In this document: in pieces, positions 8,284 to 17,545 of the stretch
How the letters are laid out: each line of letters opens with the position of its first letter
Numbering within the stretch: the stretch's first letter is position 1
DNA from: Oscillibacter ruminantium GH1
GTDB taxonomy: Bacteria; Bacillota; Clostridia; Oscillospirales; Oscillospiraceae
Direction of reading: 5' to 3'
Length of the DNA: 64,000 bases
Assembly: GCF_000307265.1 (NCBI RefSeq)
Contig: NZ_DF158897.1
Span: 635,561-699,560 of the forward strand
Made by a program: the position numbers and the translations under genes
The notes under the pieces: generated by a model
Told to the model about the DNA's origin: nothing
Databases searched by the model: none
Seen by the model: only the letters and a program-made list of their open reading frames with translations

Positions 8284-9132
8284 ATGAAATCAGGAATTGT
8301 TTTAGAAGGCGGGGCACTCCGCACCATTTTTTCTACCGGTGTATGCGACGCGCTGCTGGACGCGGGACTGCTGCCGGACTATTTTATCGGCGTATCCGCC
8401 GGGGCGGCTTACGGCGTGAGCTATCTTTCGCGGCAGAAGTGGCGGAATCTGAACATCGTCTGCCATTACGCCAATGACCGGCGGTACATGGGCGTTGGAA
8501 ATCTGCTGGACCGCAAAAACCGGTCTTATTTTGGGCTGAAGTTTGCCTATGAGGATATCCCAAACCAGTATATCCCCTTTGACTACAAGGCGTTTGCCGC
8601 TTATCCCGGCGAAGCGGAGGCGGTTTTGACAAATTTAAATACCGGAAAAGCGGATTATCTCCCCATTCCTCGGCAGGACGAGCATTTCACGGTTTTACAG
8701 GCCACCTGCGCCATGCCGCTGCTGTTCCCCATCTTCCATATTAACGATCAGCCCTATTTGGACGGCGGCTGCGCCGACCCGATCCCGTGGCAGCGGGCGC
8801 TGGAGCAGGGCTGTGAGCATTTGTTGGTGGTGCTGACGCGGGAGCGTTCTTACGTCCGGGGCGCGGAGAAAACCGACCGGCTTATCCAGCGGCACTACCG
8901 GAACTATCCGAATTTTCTGGATACCATGCGCCGCCGGGCGGACGATTACAACGAAAACAGGGAACGGCTGTTCCAGCTGGAACGGGAGGGCCGGGTGATG
9001 GTGATTGCACCGGAATCCACGAAGGGTTATTCCCGAACGGAAAAGGATTTGGAGAAGATCCGAGCCCTGTGGCAGGACGGATACTTTCAGGGGCGTACCG
9101 CCGCGCCGAAACTGACGGAGCTTTGGAAGTAA
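8284..9132 (+). CDS. Patatin-like phospholipase/acyl hydrolase
   Basis: 282 residues with the patatin catalytic dyad: oxyanion-hole glycines in VLEGGALR near residue 8, nucleophile serine in GVSAG near residue 39, and the aspartate of LDGGCADP near 160. It resembles the YjjU/RssA-type bacterial subfamily, whose natural substrates are mostly unknown. No signal peptide is seen, so it is cytoplasmic. AGGTGAAGAG precedes the ATG. Second gene of the short unit with the M20 enzyme. Confidence 0.85.
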   Translation: MKSGIVLEGGALRTIFSTGVCDALLDAGLLPDYFIGVSAGAAYGVSYLSRQKWRNLNIVCHYANDRRYMGVGNLLDRKNRSYFGLKFAYEDIPNQYIPFDYKAFAAYPGEAEAVLTNLNTGKADYLPIPRQDEHFTVLQATCAMPLLFPIFHINDQPYLDGGCADPIPWQRALEQGCEHLLVVLTRERSYVRGAEKTDRLIQRHYRNYPNFLDTMRRRADDYNENRERLFQLEREGRVMVIAPESTKGYSRTEKDLEKIRALWQDGYFQGRTAAPKLTELWK

Positions 9133-9152
9133 GTGGGGACGGCGAGGGAGAT

Positions 9153-9207
9153 TTTACGTAGATTTAACATTGCGGGTCTTCCTATACGGACAGTTTCCCT
9201 ATATAAT
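9153..9207 (+). promoter_or_regulatory. Promoter region of the Na/Pi cotransporter with a possible PhoP box
   Basis: A perfect TATAAT lies at 9202-9207, without a good -35 at the right distance, so activation is plausible. Upstream, TTTACG (9153-9158) and TTAACA (9164-9169) are spaced 11 bp apart, like the TTAACA-type direct repeats bound by PhoP-type regulators in Firmicutes. Only two repeats are seen, so the PhoP assignment is tentative. Confidence 0.35.
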
Positions 9208-9302
9208 GTCATTGTGTAAACTTTTGCAGTCCTGTTTTTGATGCGCGGTGCGCAAAACCGGCGGATGTAAATTCCGTGTAAAATACAAAGGAGAACCATT
9301 TG

Positions 9303-11051
9303 ATGGACATTTTTTCCGTCTTTACCCTCTGCGGCGGTCTGGCCTTTTTCCTCTTTGGCATGAACACCATGTCCAAGAGTCTGGAGAAAATGGCGGGCGG
9401 CAAGCTGGAGCGCACCCTGAAGCGCATGACCTCCAACCCCATGAAGAGCCTTTTACTGGGCGCGGGCATTACCATCGCCATCCAATCTTCCTCCGCTATG
9501 ACCGTGATGCTGGTGGGCCTTGTGAACTCCGGCGTGATGGAGCTGGGACAGACTATTGGCGTCATCATGGGCAGCAACATCGGCACGACCCTGACGGCGT
9601 GGATTTTGGCTCTCAGCGGAATTGAGAGTGAAAATGTCTGGGTGAATCTGCTGAAGCCGGAGAATTTTTCCCCGGTGATCGCGCTGGTCGGCATTTTGAT
9701 GATTATGACATCCAAAAAGCAGAAGCGGCGGGATATTGGCCGGATTTTGATGGGCTTTTCCATTTTGATGTACGGCATGGAGCTGATGAAAGCAGCTGTC
9801 AGCCCGCTGGCGGACTCTCCGGAATTTGCCAGTATTCTGACGGCTTTCCAGAATCCGCTGCTGGGCGTGCTGGTGGGCGCGGTGTTTACCGGCGTGATCC
9901 AGTCTTCTGCCGCATCGGTGGGCATTTTGCAGGCGCTGGCCATGACCGGCTCCATCAGCTATGGCATGGCGATCCCCATTATCATGGGCCAAAATATCGG
10001 AACCTGCGTCACCGCCATACTCAGCTCCATCGGAGTGAGCCGCAATGCCAAGCGGGTGGCGGCGGTCCATATCTCCTTTAATATCATCGGTACGGTGATC
10101 TGTCTTGTTTTGTTCTATGGCGCGGGGAGCTTCCTGCCCTTTACCTTTATGAACGATCCGGCCAATGCGATGAGTGTGGCCCTCTGCCACACAATCTTCA
10201 ACGTGCTGACCACCGCCATGCTGCTGCCCTTCTCCAAGCAGCTGGAAAAACTGGCCTGCGTTCTGGTCAAAACCGAAACAAAGAGTGAGCAGTTTGCGTT
10301 TCTTGATCCTCTGCTGCTCCGCACCCCCGGGGCGGCCATCAACGAGTGCATCACGATGGTAGGGAAGATGTCCGAGGTTGCGCACAAAAACTTTCTGCTT
10401 TCCATTGAACAGTTGGAGACCTATTCCACAGAGAGGGAAGCCGTGATTCTGGAGAATGAGGACAAGCTTGACACCTATGAGGACCGTCTGGGGGATTATC
10501 TGGTGCAGATTTCCCGCCACGGCCTCTCCGGCGATAACAGCCGTCAGGTGAGCCGGATGCTGCACTGTATCGGAGACTTTGAACGGATCGGCGACCACGC
10601 GCTGAACATTCAGGAATCGGCGCAGGAACTTCACGACAAGCAGCTGATGTTTTCCGACAGCGCAAAGCAGGAACTGGAAGTTTTGACGCAGGCTCTGAGC
10701 GGAATTTTAGACCGCGCGTTTGACGCTTTTGCCGCCAACGATCCGGAGGCCGCCGCCCGTGTGGAGCCGCTGGAGGAGACGATTGACCGTTTGATCGAGG
10801 AGATTCGCCTGCGGCATATTGAGCGGCTGCAAAGCGGAGTGTGCACCATCCAGCTGGGCTTTATTTTAAATGATCTGCTGACGAATTTCGAGCGCGCCTC
10901 CGATCACTGCTCTAATATCGCGGTGTGTGTGATCGAAACAAATCGCCGGGATATCGACGCCCATGTATATCTCCACAATATCAAACAGGACAGCAACTTT
11001 GTGCAGGATCTGCAGGTGGATATGAACCGCTATACGCTTCCGAATCCCTGA
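9303..11051 (+). CDS. Na/Pi cotransporter family protein with C-terminal PhoU-like domain
   Basis: 582 residues from ATG 9303 (AGGAG 9 bases upstream; a TTG one codon earlier is less likely). The membrane part is two Na/Pi-cotransporter repeats with QSSSA motifs: AIQSSSAMTVMLVGLVNSG near residue 60 and GVIQSSAASVGILQALA near 200. Residues from about 345 onward form a helical PhoU-like region (LHCIGDFERIGDHALNI; LTNFERASDHCSNIAV). Such NptA/YjbB-type proteins move phosphate with Na+, and the PhoU part is thought to tie this to phosphate status. Single-gene unit between a lipase and the surface-layer gene. Confidence 0.9.
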   Translation: MDIFSVFTLCGGLAFFLFGMNTMSKSLEKMAGGKLERTLKRMTSNPMKSLLLGAGITIAIQSSSAMTVMLVGLVNSGVMELGQTIGVIMGSNIGTTLTAWILALSGIESENVWVNLLKPENFSPVIALVGILMIMTSKKQKRRDIGRILMGFSILMYGMELMKAAVSPLADSPEFASILTAFQNPLLGVLVGAVFTGVIQSSAASVGILQALAMTGSISYGMAIPIIMGQNIGTCVTAILSSIGVSRNAKRVAAVHISFNIIGTVICLVLFYGAGSFLPFTFMNDPANAMSVALCHTIFNVLTTAMLLPFSKQLEKLACVLVKTETKSEQFAFLDPLLLRTPGAAINECITMVGKMSEVAHKNFLLSIEQLETYSTEREAVILENEDKLDTYEDRLGDYLVQISRHGLSGDNSRQVSRMLHCIGDFERIGDHALNIQESAQELHDKQLMFSDSAKQELEVLTQALSGILDRAFDAFAANDPEAAARVEPLEETIDRLIEEIRLRHIERLQSGVCTIQLGFILNDLLTNFERASDHCSNIAVCVIETNRRDIDAHVYLHNIKQDSNFVQDLQVDMNRYTLPNP

Positions 11052-11126
11052 GGACTTTTTTGGTCTGCACCAGAGGGCGCGGCCGATTATGAAAGCAGTG
11101 TGCTTTCCTGCGGAAATAAGATGTGG

Positions 11127-11172
11127 GAACCCCGGGGATACCTGACAAACAGGAATTCTCGGGGTTCTCCTT
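11127..11172 (+). terminator. Possible terminator after the Na/Pi cotransporter
   Basis: GAACCCCGGGGA pairs with TTCTCGGGGTTC through 12 positions including wobble pairs; an inner CTG...CAG pair extends the stem. The tail is CTCCTTTACTTTATA, only moderately T-rich. Confidence 0.45.
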
Positions 11173-11311
11173 TACTTTATATATTGCTTGGATCATGCTT
11201 CTGCACGTTGCTGTGACAGCGGGGAAAGCCTTTCCGACTAGAGTAACTACAAAGGGTGATGCAACAAAAGCGATCCAATGTTACGTTTATATTACAACCG
11301 CCGCAATCCCC

Positions 11312-11340
11312 TTGCTTTTCAAAATGACTTCTGCTAGAAT
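11312..11340 (+). promoter_or_regulatory. Promoter of the SLH surface protein, with a 225-base leader
   Basis: TTGCTT at 11312-11317, a 17-bp spacer and TAGAAT at 11335-11340. The start codon is at 11572, leaving about 225 untranslated bases. Small reading frames in 11123-11571 lack ribosome sites and look non-coding. Long stable leaders are common on S-layer mRNAs. Confidence 0.45.
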
Positions 11341-11571
11341 CCAACATGAACAAATGAGGCGGTACCTTCAGTTCCCGGAGCAGATACGGGACCGGCTAGC
11401 CACGGTATGTGCGCCGGGCAACAAAAGTCCTCCTCGGATGTTCAAAACCAAATGCCGCGGAAGCTGCCTAACGGGTACATAAACCATAGCTCTTAGATTT
11501 TTAATGTGAGAGCATTTTGGAAAACGTCTTGTGAAACAGCGGAAACGGTAAATTTTGAAGGAGGAAAATCC

Positions 11572-14340
11572 ATGAAAAAGTTCCTTTCCCTGGTTCTGGC
11601 TCTGGTTATGACCATGTCTTTGGTCACCATCGGCGCTGGCGCCACCGAGTACAAGGATCTCACTGACAAGAAGGAGATTCAGTACGAGGAAGCTGTCGCA
11701 GTTCTCAACAAGCTCGGTATCATCACCGGCTATGAGGACGGTTCCTTTAAGCCCACCGGGGCTCTGACCCGTGGCGCTGCTGCCAAGATCATCGTTTCTC
11801 TGATGATCGGCTCCGATGCCGCTTCTTCCCTGACGGTTGCTGCCGCTCCTTACAAGGACGTGCCCGTGACCAACACCTTTGCCGCTGTTATCAGCTACTG
11901 CAAGACCGCTGGTTACATCAACGGCTACTCTGACGGTACCTTCCGTCCCACCGCTGCCCTGACCGGCTATGCTTTTGCAAAGATGCTGCTGGGCGCTCTG
12001 GGCTACAAGGGCACTGTCGAGGGCTTCTCCGGCTCCGGCTGGACCATGAAGGTCGCTTCTGTCGGCAACACTGCTGGCCTGTACAACGACTTCAACACTC
12101 CCTTCCAGGGCAATGCCGGCATCACCCGTGAGCAGGCTTGCCAGCTGGCTCTGAACACCCTGAAGGCCACCGAGGTGGAGTATAAGGGCGACAAGGTCAA
12201 CGTGACCGGCACTGGCATCAACGTTTCCATTGACGGTTCTGACCGCAAGAACGTGGAGAACACCAGCAAGACCGATGGCAACATCCAGAAGACCAATGTT
12301 AATGCTAGTGGCAAGGATGGCCTGATGCAGTTCGCTGAGGAGCACTTCACCGATCTGAAGCAGGTTGCTGGCACTTCTATTACCGATGACTTTGGTCGTC
12401 CCTCCAACAAGTGGAGCTACAAGAACGTCACTGTTGGTACCTATGCCAAGACTGCTGACTTCTCCTTCACTGCCAACGGTTCCGGCGACAGCTCTCTGGA
12501 TAAGCTGAAGTCTCTGGGCATCGACGGCTACAAGATTGACAAAAACACTGCCGTGATGCTGAACAATTACAACATGGCCAGCTCCGTTACGAACACTCCC
12601 AAGCCCACGGGCGCTATTGTTGTGTTCCCCGGCACTACTGAGTCTGCTCTTAAGCTGAGCTCCAGCACCACTTGGATGGATAACCTGACCAGCTTCTTTG
12701 GCAATGGCGTCAAGGTTGAAGTCTACATGGACGATGCTACTGCTGATCTGATCAAGTCCATTGTCATTATCCGCACTGAGATGATGGAAGTCAACTCTGT
12801 CTCCAGCAAGAACGTCTCTCTGAAGGCTGCGGACGATACCGCTCCCCATCAGGCTGTCGCTACCGTGAAGGATACCGATGATGCGTTTGCCAGCCTGAAG
12901 GGTCTGAAGGCTGAGGATTACACTCTGGTCACCTATCGTCTGGACGGTGGTAACTTTGTGGTTGACTCTGTTGCTGCTCCTCAGACCGTCACTGGCGCTC
13001 TGACTGCTGTTTCCCGCAACGACAAGAGCGAAGTCAACGGCGTGACTGTTGGCGGCACCGCTTACAAGCTGGCTAAGGTTAAGGACTTCAACACCTTTAA
13101 GGATCTGACCGCTGCTAGCATCTCTGCTAGCAAGAAGGACGTCACCCTGTATCTGGATGCTTATGGCTATGCCACCTACATCAAGGATGCTGGTTCTACC
13201 TCCAACTACATGATTATTGGCGATAGCTATCAGACTCTGGTCAACGGCAAGCTGGTTAAGACTCTGACTGGCTGGGATATGAAGGGTGTGGAAACCTCCA
13301 TTAACATTGGTACGGATACTAATTCCTATACCTTTGGCTCTGTGATTAAGTACACCAACACTTCCAAGAACAATGCTGACTACGAGGTTAGTACGGTTGC
13401 TAATCCTGTTAAGCCCACCAACACTGTAAAGGGCGAGAAGGGCTTTGTGAACGCTGCTATTGCTCCTGTTAACTCTTATGACAACCACATTTCCGACGGC
13501 ACCAACACCTACTACTTTGCGTCCAACGTGAAGACCATTTTCCTGGACTTTAACGGTGGCACTACTGTGGATAGCATTTACGTGAAGGATGGTGTGGCCA
13601 ACATTGCTGCGGATGAGATTTATAAAGCTGCAACTGCCACTACTCCCGAAATCAAGAATGCTCAGCTCTATGTCAACAGCGACGGTGCTGTGGAAGCCAT
13701 TGTTGTGAAGACCACTTCTTCTGATGCAATTTCCAACAACACCATGTTTGTTGAATACGCCGCTTCCTCTACTTCTGACAACGGCACCAAGAAGTACACT
13801 TACAACGTGTGGGTGGACGGCGTTGAGAATCCCGATGGCCAGATTGTGTCTACCGATAACATTGACGGTAAGACCTTTGTGACCTACACCAAGAACGCCG
13901 ATGGCACTTACAAGCTGAGCGCTGTGACTGCAACGAACACCTCTACTTCTTCCTTCCGTCTGACTCTGACTAAGGAAAACATTCGCACCGACAACAAGAA
14001 CCTTGTGTACAGCATCAAGAGCGCAACTACTGGCGCTCCTGCTGTTAAAGCTTTTGCCAACCTGAGCACTATCAAGGCTAATTCTTGGGGTGCCAATGAT
14101 GGTGTGCTGGCTGGTACTCCTGCTGCTACCGAGCTGAACCTCGGCACTGCCAAGTGGGCTGACCTGACCGACAACGGCTTTACTTCTCTGAAGGATCTGT
14201 ACAACAGCAACTTGCTGTCTGATACTGACGTTATCTACCTGACCATCGTTTTGAATAACAAGACCAACGCAGAGAACGTGCTGAAGGTTGCTCAGGTTGT
14301 TGTGAATGGCTTTGGCACCAAAGCTCCCAGCATTGGCTAA
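11572..14340 (+). CDS. SLH-domain surface protein (probable major S-layer protein)
   Basis: 922 residues with a signal peptide (MKKFLSLVLALVMTMSLV..., cleavage near GAGA-TEY). SLH repeats cover about residues 25-75 (YEEAVAVLNKLGIITGYEDG, TRGAAAKII) and 90-140 (SYCKTAGYINGYSDG), with a third, more divergent one to about 200 (TREQACQLALNTL). These bind secondary cell-wall polymer. The remaining 700 residues are Ser/Thr/Lys-rich with few cysteines, like a self-assembling lattice protein. Codon choice is sharply biased (GCT, GGT, ACT, AAG, CTG), unlike the neighbours, which suggests very high expression. ATG follows AAGGAGG. The preceding in-frame starts lie in the leader. Followed by two strong hairpins. 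Confidence 0.88.
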   Translation: MKKFLSLVLALVMTMSLVTIGAGATEYKDLTDKKEIQYEEAVAVLNKLGIITGYEDGSFKPTGALTRGAAAKIIVSLMIGSDAASSLTVAAAPYKDVPVTNTFAAVISYCKTAGYINGYSDGTFRPTAALTGYAFAKMLLGALGYKGTVEGFSGSGWTMKVASVGNTAGLYNDFNTPFQGNAGITREQACQLALNTLKATEVEYKGDKVNVTGTGINVSIDGSDRKNVENTSKTDGNIQKTNVNASGKDGLMQFAEEHFTDLKQVAGTSITDDFGRPSNKWSYKNVTVGTYAKTADFSFTANGSGDSSLDKLKSLGIDGYKIDKNTAVMLNNYNMASSVTNTPKPTGAIVVFPGTTESALKLSSSTTWMDNLTSFFGNGVKVEVYMDDATADLIKSIVIIRTEMMEVNSVSSKNVSLKAADDTAPHQAVATVKDTDDAFASLKGLKAEDYTLVTYRLDGGNFVVDSVAAPQTVTGALTAVSRNDKSEVNGVTVGGTAYKLAKVKDFNTFKDLTAASISASKKDVTLYLDAYGYATYIKDAGSTSNYMIIGDSYQTLVNGKLVKTLTGWDMKGVETSINIGTDTNSYTFGSVIKYTNTSKNNADYEVSTVANPVKPTNTVKGEKGFVNAAIAPVNSYDNHISDGTNTYYFASNVKTIFLDFNGGTTVDSIYVKDGVANIAADEIYKAATATTPEIKNAQLYVNSDGAVEAIVVKTTSSDAISNNTMFVEYAASSTSDNGTKKYTYNVWVDGVENPDGQIVSTDNIDGKTFVTYTKNADGTYKLSAVTATNTSTSSFRLTLTKENIRTDNKNLVYSIKSATTGAPAVKAFANLSTIKANSWGANDGVLAGTPAATELNLGTAKWADLTDNGFTSLKDLYNSNLLSDTDVIYLTIVLNNKTNAENVLKVAQVVVNGFGTKAPSIG

Positions 14341-14383
14341 AATTAGTGACTAGCTAAAAAGTAAGCCCTAGGTTTACAACCAG

Positions 14384-14424
14384 AAAGGCGACCCGCTCCA
14401 AAAGGGGCAGGTCGCCTTTTTGGG
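14384..14424 (+). terminator. Intrinsic terminator after the S-layer-like gene
   Basis: AAAGGCGACC(CG)CTCC pairs with GGGG(C)AGGTCGCCTTT, followed by TTTTTGGG. Confidence 0.85.
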
Positions 14425-14494
14425 TATTACCGTACAAGTCCGAAAGCTAAGATTCAAGACATGAGCGGATAGGCGCAAACCCAAATGTTATAAA

Positions 14495-14527
14495 AAGAGG
14501 TGACTGCCATTTTGGCAGTCACCTCTT
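14495..14527. terminator. Second perfect hairpin in the convergent gap
   Basis: A 15-bp perfect stem (AAGAGGTGACTGCCA) with a 3-base loop, flanked by A-runs before and CGTTTTC after. It can end transcription from either side between the S-layer gene and the converging polymerase gene. The rest of 14341-14802 holds no convincing gene. Confidence 0.6.
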
Positions 14528-14802
14528 CGTTTTCAGCGCACCGGAGGAGCAATTTTGAAGAAGAGATTGTTGCTGTCCAACACAGGGAAACGGTTCCTAA
14601 AATAGACCCGCTGTGTCGTTGCCGTGCTAATTCCAGTCATACTGCCCGCTGTATTGTTATCAATTCGCAGATATCCACGCTATAAGCTCTTGCGTTTCGT
14701 CTATGATAAATCCATTGTCCAACGCTTTTAGACAGCCCTGATCCCATCTGAAACCCCAGAAAAGCATTTGTCATGTGGTCTGGCTGAACATCTTGCGCAA
14801 TC

Positions 14803-17220
14803 TCAGGCCAGCGCTTCGTAATAGGCCTGCGCACGGCCATACAAGGCGATGGGCTGGAGCAGATAATTGTTGTTAGCTTCTGTCAGCTGTGCCGCAATGC
14901 CTTGAGCCAGCTGGTGAAATTCCGCGCTGCCGTCGTCCTGCTTGGCTAACAGGGTGAATGCGTACTGCCATGCGGCAGTTCGTGCGCGGTTAAAAGCTAC
15001 GTGGCGGGAGAGGGAATCAAACGCACTGCTCAGTGCGTGGTTCTTGAAAAAGAATTCCGCGAGATAATCCGGATCGGTGTTGCCGGGGCGCGTGTACTCG
15101 GCGGCATACAACCCTGCCTGATTCTGAATTGCTTCGTCGTCAACTTGTCCGCTGTAATAGATATAGGCCTGTATGGAGTCATATTTGCTGAAGGGGTCGC
15201 TGTGAATCGCATTCTCCAATCGGTCAAACATGTAACCGGTTCCCACCATCACATCGTTTTGTGCGCGGAGGTTATTGAGCAGCAAACCGGACCAGATCAC
15301 ACAGAGCAGAACCGCGCACCAGATAAGCGACTTGCTAAATAACTGTGTCTTTGCGCCAACTGGATGCTGTGGGGTTTTTGCCTCGGCATTTTTTTCCGCC
15401 ACAGCCATACCTGCCGTCTCCACTGGTTGTTCGGAACAGTGGACATCGACCACAGCGTAAAGGCAAAAAATGAGCGAGAGGAACGAGTGAAGGGAAAAAA
15501 CCGCCTGATTAATGCCTTGCAGGGCGGCAAAGGCAAGCCCGGCGAACAGCGCGGGGGCTAGCGGAGCGCCCCGTTTTCTTCCGCCCCACGCAGTCCAGAG
15601 CGCCGCAGTTAGCACGCCAACAAATAGAACGAGGCCAATCACGCCCGCATCCGCCAGCGTCTGCACATAATGATTGTGGACGTATCGGCTCTGATATTCA
15701 AAGCGGGCCACGGAGTACAGTTCTGCCTCCACAGCGCCCAGTCCTTCACCCACGACGGGGGATTTTTGCCAGATGCGCAGACCGTCCTGCCAAAATTCCG
15801 TCCGCTGGACAGAGTTTTCATTGGCCCAAAGTCCTTGTAGGCGGTTTGCCATAAAACCGGGCAGAAGTTTGTAGTTCAGCTTGAGCGCTCCGCTTTCCGC
15901 CCCGGTATAGGTCACATTTTCCAGTGTGCCGCCCTGCGGGGAAGACAGGGCAAACCAGACTGCCCGGGTACCTTCGGGAACGGTGAAGACCGCGCCGTTT
16001 GCCGGACCGCTGTAAAGCGTGGTCGAGGTGTGGACGATCAGATCCGTCTCGTTTTGGCAAGTGATTGCGACTGCGGTATCCTCGCTGCCCGTGGCAGAAA
16101 GCGTGTAATCTCCGGCAGAGAGGTTCACTGCGCGATTCAGCGTCTCATTGGAAGACAACGCCGCAGGTCCGGTCAGATGGAATGCCAGAACCGCATAGCC
16201 CACGGCACAGCAGACCAGCGCCGCCAGCGCAATCAGGGGAATCACGCGGTGGGTGGAGAGAAAATCGCACACTTTGCGAGAGATCGCTTTGTCCAACACC
16301 ACCAACAGGGCGGCGCCTGCAACGGTCGCCAGCAGAGGGGTCAAGGAAAATTGGCTGGTGCCGTCAAATACAGAAACGTAGACCGCCACAACGCCCACCA
16401 TGGTGAAAAGCAACGCTTCAATCATCAGCACGGCTGCCAAGACCTTCTCACCCTTGGGAGTGGCCAAGAGGAACAGCAAAAAGGATACGCATATAAAGCC
16501 CATCGCGCCCAAGCTGAATGCCAGAACGAAACCCAGCGCGGAGATGTACAGGCAGACCACATGGAACGCCCGCTCTTTTCCGCGGCAGCTCAATGCCAGC
16601 CCCAGCGCCAGCAGCACGCCTAAGCCCGTCACGCCTGCAAAGGTGTTGGCTTCGGCGAGAATGGAGTTGATACGGGTGCCTACTTCCAGTCCGCTATTCA
16701 CGCTGTAATCGTTGGTGAAGACTTCCACCATGCCGCGAAACGCTCCGGAGAACCAGCGGGTGGATACCAGATCAATGCTCAGAAACGAGAATACCGCTGC
16801 CACAGTGGAAACGGCCACCGCTGCATTCCGTCCAGCGCTTTTCCCGCGTCCGGCAGTCAGTACAATAAGCAGGAAGAATAAAAAGCCTGCCAAAATCTTT
16901 CCAAATTCCTTGAGCGAGAGCACCGGGTAAGGGCTTCGAAAGCAGGCGATCCCCATCCATAGGACATAAAGGGTGACGAGTAAAAAGAGGACGTGAAGTC
17001 GTCCGGCCATAGGCCGCTTACGCTGTATGACCGCTGTCAGCAGAACGCCGAAGCCCAGCAGGACGCACAGCATGCTGACGGTTTCCTGCGCAGTGAAGAC
17101 CACCAGCAGGAACAGTGCGGCGCAAAACACAAGGAGACTCCGGCCTGAACAAAATTCTTCCGGCTGTACATTACCGGAGCCGAACAGGTAAAACACTGCA
17201 TTTGACTTGCTTTTTTTCAT
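14803..17220 (-). CDS. O-antigen ligase/polymerase-like membrane protein (Wzy_C)
   Basis: 805 residues from the ATG at 17220, with GGAGG (17229-17233) at the right distance. About a dozen membrane helices fill residues 25-360 and 520-600. A large outside loop (about 365-510) ends in the family hallmark VHNHYVQTLADAGVIGLV, the Wzy_C domain. The C-terminal 200 residues after the last helix look soluble and helical. Such proteins polymerise or ligate lipid-linked glycans on the outer face of the membrane. With no LPS in a Gram-positive, a role in exopolysaccharide, secondary wall polymer or S-layer glycan is likely (inference). Confidence 0.8.
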   Translation of the reverse strand: MKKSKSNAVFYLFGSGNVQPEEFCSGRSLLVFCAALFLLVVFTAQETVSMLCVLLGFGVLLTAVIQRKRPMAGRLHVLFLLVTLYVLWMGIACFRSPYPVLSLKEFGKILAGFLFFLLIVLTAGRGKSAGRNAAVAVSTVAAVFSFLSIDLVSTRWFSGAFRGMVEVFTNDYSVNSGLEVGTRINSILAEANTFAGVTGLGVLLALGLALSCRGKERAFHVVCLYISALGFVLAFSLGAMGFICVSFLLFLLATPKGEKVLAAVLMIEALLFTMVGVVAVYVSVFDGTSQFSLTPLLATVAGAALLVVLDKAISRKVCDFLSTHRVIPLIALAALVCCAVGYAVLAFHLTGPAALSSNETLNRAVNLSAGDYTLSATGSEDTAVAITCQNETDLIVHTSTTLYSGPANGAVFTVPEGTRAVWFALSSPQGGTLENVTYTGAESGALKLNYKLLPGFMANRLQGLWANENSVQRTEFWQDGLRIWQKSPVVGEGLGAVEAELYSVARFEYQSRYVHNHYVQTLADAGVIGLVLFVGVLTAALWTAWGGRKRGAPLAPALFAGLAFAALQGINQAVFSLHSFLSLIFCLYAVVDVHCSEQPVETAGMAVAEKNAEAKTPQHPVGAKTQLFSKSLIWCAVLLCVIWSGLLLNNLRAQNDVMVGTGYMFDRLENAIHSDPFSKYDSIQAYIYYSGQVDDEAIQNQAGLYAAEYTRPGNTDPDYLAEFFFKNHALSSAFDSLSRHVAFNRARTAAWQYAFTLLAKQDDGSAEFHQLAQGIAAQLTEANNNYLLQPIALYGRAQAYYEALA

Positions 17221-17284
17221 CAAGTAGTCCTCCAAATATATTGATATCTATTCGTTGTTTATCAATCGTTTCTACAATGATTTC

Positions 17285-17313
17285 ATTATATTTGACATCG
17301 CAGGCATATTCAA
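17285..17313 (-). promoter_or_regulatory. Promoter of the O-antigen-ligase-like gene
   Basis: On the minus strand TTGAAT (17308-17313), a 17-bp spacer and perfect TATAAT (17285-17290), about 65 bases before the start. Confidence 0.7.
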
Positions 17314-17458
17314 GTAAAATCACGAAATTACCCTGTGGTACACAGCAAAGAAGACAGAGCGGAGGGACGAAAACGATCCCTGCGGGTAAGCGGGGGGCTG
17401 CTCTCTGTTCGCTCCTACTTCTTTAACCAAAATTCATGCGCCGAAAAGGCGTTTTTAT

Positions 17459-17493
17459 CCGCCGCAGCGACTCATGAAGAGCCACTGCGGCGG
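17459..17493. terminator. Hairpin between the sugar transferase and the polymerase gene
   Basis: CCGCCGCAG and CTGCGGCGG form a 9-bp perfect stem with a 17-base loop. It lies just past the sugar transferase stop and before the polymerase promoter. The T-run is short, so termination may be partial. Confidence 0.45.
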
Positions 17494-17545
17494 TACTTTT
17501 CGTCATGTATGATTGTTCCACAGCCGTAGTGCAGCAGAGGTCCGC

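Noticed and set aside
11123..11482. 119-codon reading frame upstream of the S-layer-like gene
   Set aside because: It runs through a terminator-like hairpin and the promoter, has no ribosome site and no protein-like pattern.
14500..14685. 61-codon frame in the convergent gap after the S-layer-like gene
   Set aside because: Starts inside a perfect hairpin; no ribosome site.
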